Shown here: in pieces, positions 23,601 through 35,600 of the stretch
How positions within the stretch are numbered: position 1 is the first letter of the stretch
Layout of the letters: each line of letters starts with the position of its first letter
From: Zerene cesonia
Taxonomy: Eukaryota > Arthropoda > Insecta > Lepidoptera > Pieridae
DNA: 64,000 nt
Reading direction: 5' to 3'
Assembly: GCF_012273895.1 (NCBI RefSeq)
Contig: NC_052115.1
Span: 6,999,183 to 7,063,182 of the forward strand
The notes under the pieces: generated by a model
The model's database searches: none
The model's input: only the letters and a program-made list of their open reading frames with translations
What the model was told of the DNA's origin: nothing
Program-made: the position numbers and the translations under genes

Positions 23601-26600
23601 TGCACGCTATTATCAATAAATTCTGTTTGGGAGATTTTATATAGTTCTTTCATTATGATAATAATGATTTGATAGAAATATATTACTACGTGAGTTGAAA
23701 ACGGTACACTCATATATGAGACACACTATATAATATACGGCGTAGGCACATAAAACTACGTGATTTGTAATGCTTGTTTGTAAACTAACAAATAATATGA
23801 GAATAAGGTATCCGAAATGTTTTTCAGTTATATAAAGTTATTAATAACCGGGAATTCTACATCTGATTCTTTAAACAAAACAAATTTGATACCAAATAGC
23901 CAAGTATTTTTACGCAACACTAAGGCAATCATAATGCAGTAAATTCAATTGATCCCGCGTAATGGAAGCTTGTCAGTATCAAATCGGCTCTGAATGCTCT
24001 GCTGCTAATTGCATTAAACTCCTGACTGATCGGATCTCAGACATTATATACGCTATCTGTCTCAGAAACGGTGTTATGTATCAATGCTGAATGGCCTTGA
24101 TCGAGCGGTAATGCTTGGGGGATTAAGTAAGAATGCATTTGCATCGATTTGGAATTCTGCATGGCTTGTATTGTAATACAAGTCTGGTTTAGGATGGCAT
24201 TATATGAACGTTTCATGAGATAACTTGGGTAAGGTAGTATACGATGGAGAGATAAGGCACCCTTTATAGAAATCTTAAAAGTTTTGAAAGGATTATGAAT
24301 TTTTTCTCTAAATATTGTATTCCATCTGAAATAAGCAAGGCTTTATAAAGAGTAGATAAACCATATACTTCTTGCATATAGTCTCAAGGTGTGGGTTGGA
24401 TCGCTTGTTAAATGTCGTATCGTTGCCAAATTGCGTTGGCCTAATCTTATAACTCTCTCATTATAGATACATCTCGTTGCCCCGATATTCTAAAAACCGA
24501 GCAAGATTAGGCACATGAAACCGAAAGAAGAAGAAATTCGATTGCTGAGGCGGGAACACGGATGACCGAGAGGCTAGGCGTTTCTACGGTTTGGAAAAAA
24601 GGAGCGGATTCGAATCCCGCCTCGTGATCATATTTTTTTTCTCTATTTGTTAAAATATTTCTCATTAATAAAGCATTTCTCATTGATAAAGCATTTCAAT
24701 AGTATGAGAACTAAAAATTAATCAAGCAAGCTTACTTTATTGTGGATAATACTGGCGACATTCGTTATTTATTCACTATTAGGGGGCGAGGGACATCGTT
24801 AGACGATAGATTTCTTGGACTAGCTACAAATTATCTTTAATAGCAAATGTTCGAATCGAATCCCTCATGGGTTTTTACCCCCGACGTATAAACGACGGGA
24901 TGTTATAAGTTTGACGTGTATGTGTGTGCGTGTTTTCTACCTGGGTCATCGTATCTCCCAGATTAATGATTCGTCTTTGATTGTGTTTTTGGTTTGAAAG
25001 ATATAGGTATAACACGTTTCAAACCTTTAAATTGGGAATGTCCTTAGCTATTTTTTTATGAAAATCGCTTAAAGAATGCCCTTAAATATTCTATGGCACA
25101 TTAAAGAATCTTTCATACTCAATACAAACAATATTCTTACATAAATCTCCTTCAATATAGCTATCAAATGATTGGGCTTGTCTAGGAGAATACCATACAT
25201 GGGCATCCATTTCTTTGTCGGCCATCTTGGATTTGAAATTAGTCAATAGCATTATACTAGTCTAGGTAAGGTATTTTGCTCGCTGTTTTTGATAAATTTA
25301 ATTTATTTGTATAATTATAATTAAGAACGTTATAAGTATCGCACAGCAATCACACTTCACACTAATATTATAAATGTAAAAGTTTGTCTGTTTGGATGTT
25401 TGTCCGACAATCACTCTGAAACTACTGAAAAGATTTTTATGAACTTTGGTATACAGGCAACGTATGAGCTGACTTGGGTGATAGGATACTTTTTATCTCG
25501 ATTAAATGTTCCCTTGGGATAACTAAATCATTTGTGAATGACCTAACTCCGCAGACGAAGTCGCGGGCGAAAGCTAGTCTTTCATAAATCTTACCTCTCG
25601 GAGTCCTTGTATCCGGGAGGGTGATCCATAAAGGGAAGACAATTGGCGCGACTAACAGGTACGTTATTCGCTTGCGAAAACCAGAGGGCCATGACATATC
25701 CAATGGTGTCGTGTCGTCCTCTAAGTCTCCTATCTGTGGAAATATTAATTAATTCAACATCGCTAAAAGCGTATCTTTATTTCGTAATCACAAGTTCAAA
25801 CTCATATTATTTATTAAACAAGGCTTTTACAATCGCTTTTGAATCGCCATAATACGGAAAGAAACAATTATTTTAGTTAGTTAGTCGAGTATGTTATACG
25901 TCTAGAGGTTTTGTCCCGATATTTATGACGAAAATGTGATCAAATATGGATTGAACGCGCTTTTATTAACTTCACCTGTACGTTTGCATGTTCTCTCTCT
26001 ATTCTCCTCTTCTCTTCTCTTCACTGATGGACGTAGGCCTCTCCTCTGGCACGCCATTTAGCCCGATCAAAAGTTTCTTGCCCCCAATATTTGCCTGCTA
26101 CCTTTCGTATGTCATCACTGCACCGAGTCTCAGGGCTTATTTATTTAACTCTATCGGCCGAATTTAATTCCAACTTTGCACACTTATCAAGGATCGGTGA
26201 CCACATAATAGTTTCATGGGCTTATCTTATTATCCTGATTAGGATCGCCGGGATTAAATAAACTCCTTACGTATAAGAGCCAATGGGGCAATGTAGTTGT
26301 TAGCTTCGTGTAAGAACAAATGAAATATTTTACTTTTTTCTATCGTCAAATCGTAGTGAGGAATTTTTTTGAAATTATCATATTTAATCGGATATGTTTA
26401 AGTTTAATTCATGGTACAGTTTAAAGCATTTAAAGATCGAAATGTTTCCAAGCTCAACATACAGAATATCTTCTGTAACTTATATAATGAAGTTCTCTCA
26501 CTATAGATGCATGTTACATGGTAAATACCTCGCTGAGTATTAAGTCCTAGGACTTGCCAAGTGCTAACTATGAGATAGCTTGAACTTAACTTAAACTTCA

Positions 26601-29600
26601 GCGTAACAGAAACATTTAATGCCTGTATCGTGGTGATTTATCTGTTTTATAATACGGTGTTGGCTGTTTTCCATCCCGTTTTATCTGAGGAAATTTTCTT
26701 GGCTAAACGATTTCAATTATTTGTTAGACTTATTTGTGAATCTTGAATATTATAAATGTTAAGTGTGTTAAACTTTCGTGATTAAACTATAAGCTGTTCT
26801 AATTACATTTGGAATATGTACACATATCTTATGTGTACATAGTTGAGTTTGAAACATGGATTGCTTATTATTATGAAATAATTTATTAAATTTATAGTTT
26901 AAAATACAAAAAAGTCAAAGGATAATGTGAAGTGTGTATATCTATGGTTTAAGTTAGATTCTGGTAACCGTAACTTAGTATATATCTGTGTGTGTAAACA
27001 ATAAGAATAAAAATACACACATATATAATATTTGTTCCCATTTTCAAACACATCAACCTCCCCATTGCCCATAAAGCAAAACGATAACACTTTATTTCTC
27101 ATTTTTAATGCAATTTATCGAAAATGAATCAGTCTAATGTCATTTTAAATCTACCAATCAAATAAAAATACGCACGAATGTAGTAAGATAGTTGGAAGTC
27201 AAATTCATCCTAGATATCTATAAATCTATTCTTTTTAGTTCAAGTTAATAGATCCGACTACACTCTGAATTACGTTTAAAAAAAAAAAAGAAACTGCCGA
27301 CTAAGCTGTTTGTTAGTGTTTTAGAAATAACTGAAAGGTCAGTTTTGTATACAATTTTGCTACCTATATGCATGACATCAATTCATCCAAGTGGAATTGA
27401 TACAGCACGACTGGCACAGTGGCCAAAAGGCGGAGGGCCCTCTCGAGTATCGAGCGCCAAGAATTACATGTTGGGATTACGTAGAGCCACGTCTGTATTA
27501 TAGTAACAGATTAATATAATAATTTTAGATTTTCAAACTAGATTTATTGCTAAAAAAACAGTTAAGTCCTCGTCGTGACCATGGTGATTGTAATCAGGAT
27601 ATATATACCCATATTGTCTTGACAAGTGTACAAAGTTTGAATTAAATCTGTCCGCATGAAGAAGGTCAAGATAGAGTCGGTAACATACAAACATGTTATG
27701 TGAATACACACATAACATGTTTGTATGTTACCGACTCAACAACAAGTGAAGAAGAAGAAGAATACAAGTGAAGTTGATAAGAGCGTGTTAAATTCTGATG
27801 ACATTCCGTTGCCGTTTAGAACCAGTGTCGCCACTTCTGTCCCAATATTTAACTTCACTACACTCAGCACTCGCGATTACAAGTCAATACGATTCCCATG
27901 CATTGCGAGCAATGTAAAATTTCTAATCATTTTGCCATTGTAGCGTTCAACATAACGGTTGACATAATACGTTCATATACATATATGAGAATGATCATAT
28001 TATAAGCGTTTTCAAATATGAGCGACAGGCCTGGCTTGCCCACAAGACCCTTCTAATCTCTTTATCTGTTCTGCGTCCTCAATAGCAGACTGATATTGAC
28101 GGAATATTGGCTGCCAACTCATGTTTTATTACATTTCAATACATTACACAATTCACTATAAAGTATAAAAATATTATTATTACTAGAGAGATAATATATT
28201 TATTACTAGAGAGCAGTATCCCTCCCAAATTTTATATGTCGATATCCCATATTTTCCCGGCAATTTTTATAACCTAACACTCACCTCTTCTATAGCATCT
28301 AGCTGAACATCAGCCAGCCCACCGTTCGGCAAATCGAGCGGGGTTTCCTTTGCTTGCGCGGACGCCGCGGCGTTCTTCGCGGCCGCTGCGCCTGCGCCGC
28401 CCGCTGTCGGCTTCGTCGCCTCTAGCAGTACTTTGAGCGACGCTATCGCATGCAGCTGCGTCGCCTTCTCGTCTACTTTACCTAGATCGAGCCAGATGGG
28501 ATTAGTATTGTATGCATGTTTTGAAAGATGGCGGGAAACCTTGGTAGAAGAACTTTTCTTTATTGGAACGCAGTTTGATTGAGGGAATGCCGTTAATAGT
28601 ATAATATACTGTTTTTGGAAATTATTTTCAAGATAGAAATAGTCCAGTTTGTGTAAGTTCCACTAGACAGTTTGATTATTATTAGGTATGTAATACAAAT
28701 GCGCTCCTAATATTAATTTTATAGCTTTTGGGTCGGTTCTTTATCCTTGATTAAATTTATATATATTCGCCAAATATCGTATTGAACATATTAAACACCA
28801 TGGTACTTTTATATTAATAAAATGAACTGCACATTCCGATTAACAATTGAATAAATGTTCAAGAAAACAGAATAAATGCAAATCCCTTTTTAACGCCTCA
28901 AGCCTCCTCAATTTGTCAAAGAACGCCTTACATCAGTTAACATTATACCCCAGTAAAAGATGTTATTCGAGCTTAGAACCGAAATGTATACGTATAAGCG
29001 CAAAGTAACACGAAATTCGTCCCATGGAAGTAGGTCAGAGCAAGCTCCGCAGATATCAGCCGATATGGCTACGCCTCCACGGCGATACTAAACTTATCTC
29101 ATTGAATGACAATGAATTTAACGCACTTCATATATTTTGTAATCTTTGAAGGAAATTAGCGTCCCGAAACCATGCGAGTTTAATCTTCTAAAATTCTTTA
29201 GAAACATGATTTGATTGTTTATTATTCAATCGATTTATGGATGTAATCTTGTGCAAAAATATAGATAGTTTATATTATTAGTATAATCTATCTCAATATA
29301 TATAAATAACGTGTCGCATTTTTCATGTCCGTGATGGATTTCTAAGCTACTCAACCGATTTTAATCAAATTTGCACACCATGTGCAGTGATCCAACTTAA
29401 AAGATAGGATAGTTTATACTATTTCAATAACGTTAAATTACTACCCGGACGGAGCCGGGCGTGCAGCAAGTACTAATTATATAAGAATAAAGAATAAAGA
29501 GTTTGATGTAATTTTGCGTATATCTCAAGAACTACTGGCCCTTCTTGAGAAGTGACTAATTTCTGATATCGCGATTATAATACGAGTATTAACTCTTTAT

Positions 29601-32600
29601 GCCATTGTAAGGTCCTTTAGGAGTCTTCGGAGGAAGGCCGTCCGTATAATAAAAATATCAATAGTCCATATAATATAGTAAAGTTTTGACTATAGTTAGT
29701 CATAATTAAGTAGGGTGTAATAAAGCAGATCAGTGTATAAAAGTGAGTGAGTGGGAATATTTAATGGTTAACTTTAGGATATTTGGACCTTAACTTAACC
29801 ATTGTATATACAACCTTTTCTTATCTTGACTATTCTACAAAAAGCTATCAGCCTGTCGAGGCCTGTTGAAGGAGTTTCTAAAATGAGACCGAATGATAAC
29901 AATTTCCTATTAAACAAAATGAATCATGGTGGAAAATCCACGGAGTTATAGAGAAACATAACACAAAATATAATCGCATTAAAAACCGTTTCGGGAACGC
30001 TAGATAATAAAAGATAATTAGTAAACATATTTTTATAGTATGTATAAATGTGATAATTCATGCATGTATATAATATTTAAATGTGTCCAACTAATATTAA
30101 AACCATCAACTTTTCTTTTTTGGTTTGTTTGTAACGGATGACTTTAAATTTAGTACAACAGTCAAATACTATTTCAGAATGGGTTAGATTTGCTTTCAGG
30201 TATATTATCGACTAGCTGTTCGCCTGGCTTCGCCCGTGGAACTTATATAGCCCATGTCTCTCAGTGAAGTTGCAGCTTTCCAAAAGTGAAAGTTTTTGTG
30301 AAATCGAACCAGCAGTTTTTGTCTGAAAACGGTACAAACATAGAAAAAACACAGAAGTTTCCTCTTTATGATATTAGTATAGACATACGTAATTGACTTT
30401 CGTTTAAACTTATAACAGCGTTTTTCATTACGTAATCTACTTAACAACCGAAACTTAAACAGGTTTTCTCGTATAAGTTGTCAGCTATTAATGGTATTAA
30501 CAAGCAGTATGTTTGTCCCAGTTTCCGCTACGTGGGGATCGAATTAATTTTTATATAGATTGATGCGATTCTATGGTTCAGAGATTTGGGTACTTTTTAT
30601 CCAGGAGAAATGTATGTGAAATAAACGCCATGTCAGTTGGATCATAATTTATTATGCAAATGCGTTAAGCTTTTATTTTAATAACCAGCAATGATAATAT
30701 TTTTTATAGGAAGAAAATGTTAGAAAAAAAGTTATTATATTAATAAATTAATATAATAAAAAATATAAAATTAATATACTAAAATTATTATATTTGGAGA
30801 GATTAAATTTTGTATGTACGATAATTAAATTATTTTTGATATCATTGACACATGTTTCTGAATTAACAATATTTGATTTCTACATAGACTTAAATTATTT
30901 AATAAAAAAAAACGTGTGGCATTCGGAGACAGCCGCGGTAAAGCTATTGCATAGCATTTTTTATCAACTTCTGTAATAATAATTATTTATTTATTTTATT
31001 TATGCAGTATTTTTCCCTTGTTTTTATATATCAAAAAGTCATTAAAAGGTCTGCTATTCATCGATAGATGGCAAAAGTAAAAAGTATCACCGCTGTGCCA
31101 GTCGGAGTGGGGGGTGTTAGGTTATTTTCGTTACGGGATTTCTGGATTCGGTTTCTTTGGTCAAGGCCCGCGATATAAGCTATGCAATAGCTTAATAGCT
31201 TAAAAAATAAGGGAGTTTCCACTTAATTCGATTTCGACTTTAGTATATTCGCGTATCCGTGAACATTATATAATATTATAATTTTAAAAAGTTTTGTAAT
31301 GATTTAATTTATAGTCTAAAGTAACGAAAAAAACATAATTTTAGCTCTCAAAATCGTTTACTTAAAACTCGTAAAACAAGTAAACAGTCGTAGAATTTTG
31401 CGGACATAAAAAAGAACTTTTATTATTACCGTAGTTTGTTTGGCAATTGTCCAGTACGCTGTACGTGTAGCCTTCTACGGTAACGTAGAGCCTCGTAGCG
31501 CTGTGCTACGAGCGAATTATTTAGAGCGAAAACCTTCTACATTTCATGGGCGCTAATTTTGGTTACTTTATCGTCTGTTACGTAAATTACATTTGCCTTT
31601 TTATCATTTATAAACTTTTATCAACCGACTTCAAAAAAGGAGCAGGTTTATTAGAACTGTTTTTATTCCAAGATGGTGCCTTCTGTGCAGCATAAATTTA
31701 ATCTAGGTGTGACAATATGAAGACAGTTTTATGTTAAAAGTAATTATTATGTAATGATTGAAACTAATTTCATAACTTCTGCTAAAAAAATAGTTCAAAA
31801 TGTATATGAAAAAATACGAAACAGGTTATTAGCGTTATGATTCATGTTATGATTCAAGCACAAAGAATGTTTAGTCATGTTTTATTTATAGATTCAAGTA
31901 CCGTGGGAATCAAATTGTAAAATTACCTCTTATCGATACTGATTATAAATTATATGTTATCAAGATTTGTTTCTACAATATATCTATTAAAACTTGTCCT
32001 TTTTACACACACATACACACATAATTTTCACACAAATTCACAAGTTAACCATTTACTATTAAAGCTATTTTATACAAAATCGTGGAACTCCTTAACGACT
32101 AGGATAGCGTCAAGTTTGTGGGCATCGCTATTGGTAATAAATACAAAGTTAGCCAGCCTTTGTGCCCTAACTTTCTATTGTTAGACTTCAGATAACTGTT
32201 GACGGGCTGCACTCAATGATATTATGGAAGTTTAGCTAGAATATTATATGATAAGAATGAAAAATAATATCAAAAGCTGAATAAAATCATTGATAGACTT
32301 CGTTGGGACATAGTTGTTATAAAAAAAACGGCAGTAAACTAAAAAATATTGGAACACAGTTCGAGTGGGTTCTTTTTCTTCAAATTTAAACTTTAATTAA
32401 CTCAACTAGGAATAAAGTTTTGTGTAATTTTGTTATTAATCACCAACTTCATAAATGTGTATTGTTGAAGCATAAGCAGGAGTTTTCATTTACATAAATA
32501 ATTATGGAATATGCATTCAAATGCTGTTTCGTTGGATGAATGGGGGATCCGTTTTTACGTCATAGTCGGCAATGGAGCGCCTGATGGTAAGCGCTACCAC

Positions 32601-35600
32601 CGCCCATGAACAGGTGGAACGCCTGATGGTAAGCGCTACCACCGCCCATGAACATTTGGAGAGGCATAAGGTCCATTGCAGACCTTAACACTACAAATGG
32701 ATTGCCGACTTTAAATTGGGAAGGAATTAAAAAAGGCCTCTGGCTCCCCCACTCACCGAACGAAACGCAGCAGAATGCTATTTTATGCCGGTTTGCTGTG
32801 GAGGTGTGGTACTTCCCCGGTGCGAGCTGGCCCAATTCGTGCCAAAACGTGCTCGACTACCACATCCAAAAACCTTTCCAGTCAATTCCTTATCCTTTCC
32901 AGTCAATTCCTTATCAGATAAGTTGCCAATCCATTGGACATGCATATAGCCATATATGTTTATCAGTGTCCTTTAGCAACAATCACATAATAAAGAAACG
33001 TTTCATAACCTTTCCTTTCTCGTGTCATTTCTTCGCATCACTTAACAGAATCTATATAAATCAAAGGATTAATTCAGCCTGACGAAATATCGGACACAGA
33101 TTACCACTTAATGTGATTTACATGTAAACAACTCAGCTCTTTTCAGGTTTCTCACAATCGCGTGTAAACTATATATTATTGTGATACAACCTCGAGCTTA
33201 CTTTTATAGCGGACTAGCTTTTGCCCGCGGCTTTGTTAGCGTTAAATTCGAATTAAAACCCCTTTTCCTTCCACTTTTTTTCTATGTTATAATACATAAA
33301 ACCTTCCTATCTATCGATTTGAAGAAAAAAGCATTAAAATATGTTGCGCAATTTTAAAGATCTTAACATACAGACACAGACGGCGGAAAGCGAGTTTGTT
33401 ATATACTATGTAGTGATGTTGACGAAAAATTGCTGTTTCGTTTGACAATTCAACGAAATATGCAATCGATAAAAGCATGAGCTTTTGTCATTCACCTATA
33501 TAAATAAAAATGAATCTCTAAATGTGTTGCTAAGCGTAAGACTCGGGAATGGCTCGACCAATATAGTTAAATTCTTTTAACGCTTTTGTAGTATGTGTGT
33601 CGTCATGCACAAGGAAGTTTCATATTTAGAAAAAACTATGGGTGTAGCCACAGCGGTCCCCTTTAAATAAGTACAGTATTAAAGAAAATTATATAGTACA
33701 ACCACCCACAAACCTCTCTCTCTTATAAATGATATTTCAAACTATCATTATACATAACAGCTGCCAAACAAGTAAGTCAACGAGGCAACTTTAAAGAAAC
33801 TCAACCTTCATTGAAGCAACGAACGATATTAAAATAATGACTGTCTTTACTGCCTCGGATGTTTATTCATTATGCTATTTGACCGTTTTTAAATAGGTCA
33901 CAAGTCGAAGTTGTACATTTTAATACATATAGAACATCGATATATACATAGATATAACAGTTTAAATTGTAGTTAGAAAGTCCATAGCTTTGTTATAAAG
34001 ATGTTATGTATATTGTATTACTAGCTGCGCCCTGCGGTTTCACGTAAGTCTGTATACCGTAGGAATATTGGGATAGAAGGTTGCCTATGTGTTATTCCAG
34101 TTGTCCAGCTATCTACGTACAAAATTTCATTGCAATCGGTTCAGTAATTTTTGTGTGAAAGAGTAACAAACTAATTTTTTGTTTAGATATAAAACACCGT
34201 ACTTAACTCGGCGTCGTAGGTTAATTCACCAATAATAACTGTGTAGTTTAATCCACTCTAATCAAAAATGACTAAGATAATCTGTCCTTAATTAATAATC
34301 TAATCGAATATGACAGAATATGTAAACTGTCAGATGCGATTCGATAAGATCCCTACATAACGAATAGAAAAAGGCTATTTAGATTTGGATGCATGAAATC
34401 GAAATGCCATAAGACATAATTATAAACTTGTAATGTTATCCCAAATATAATATTTGCAGTAACTAGAGCGGACGCATTGCGTCACAGAGTGGAGGGTGCT
34501 CCAGACCCGCCGACCACAGCATCTTAGCGAAGTGCCTGGCTTGCTGCAGCCGAGATGAACTTCATTGTTACCTGAATTAATGTAGTGTAATTATTTTAGA
34601 GGCCACGGCGATGTGTGTATGCGTGTGCGGTTTCACTTCTCTGTGCTTTGCTTCCAAAATGTCAAAGCTGGAAACCAGCTTACGACATAAAATAAATGGG
34701 TAGCTTAACTGTATGGAGTTTTATGTGAATGAATGAGGTATTTAAATGAATTCTAGCTAGATTTGTTTATTGACTATCAAGTTATAATCAAGAATATTAA
34801 GTTTAATGGGCGATGCCTATTCCAAGATTCAGATTGTGTAGGTATATATATATTTATATAAGAATTGCTCAATATAGAGGTCTTTAGTTCAAGCGGTTTA
34901 TATGAAGACATTCCGTACGTTGCAAAAACTTCGATGCATTTTGTTACGATGTATCCATAAATTGAGTACGACTTACAATAGGCGAGATGATCGTCGAGGC
35001 TTTGTCCGTGGTACATATAGGTACATTATCTTAATATATATAAATTACGTGTCACAATGTTTGTCCACGATGTACTCCTAACTACTCAACATGATGATTT
35101 TAATGAAATCTGCACACCATTTGCAGTTTGATCCAACTTAAAGATCCCATAGTTTTTATTATTTCAATGACGGTAATGACTCCCCGGGCGGAGCTGGGAT
35201 GGACAGCTAGTATATAATATATGTCACTTAGTAAATATACAGCTTTGTAATAATTAAATAATTATTGAAATCGGTCGAGTAGCTGAGATAAGCGCATATT
35301 TCATAATTACTTATTTACGTGATTCCCGAATACTATAATTTTGTACCACGGGCGAACCTGGGTGAACCACTAGTACAACATATGGATATTGCTGCCACTT
35401 TTAAACACAAACAAATCACGTGTTAACCGTTTAGAATTTTTATTAATGCGCAATAACCAATAAAAATGCGTCGCGAGTTTTAATATTTAATCCACCTGCC
35501 TATTCAACAGCATTTATTGTGAAACATTGTGAGATTGAAACGCAAGCTAAGAATTTCTCCACTTCTGGCCAGCTGCCATTAAGTTTTAGAATAGTAGTCA

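Noticed and set aside
23316..23672. 118-residue plus-strand open frame.
   Set aside because: Falls on the family C repeat antisense to the exchanger intron.
24547..24630. Functional tRNA gene.
   Set aside because: No credible anticodon arm or T-arm spacing, and decayed copies elsewhere point to a repeat.
32648..33082. 144-residue plus-strand open frame.
   Set aside because: Lies on a SINE-like repeat and its flank; the matching part recurs in other copies with broken frames.
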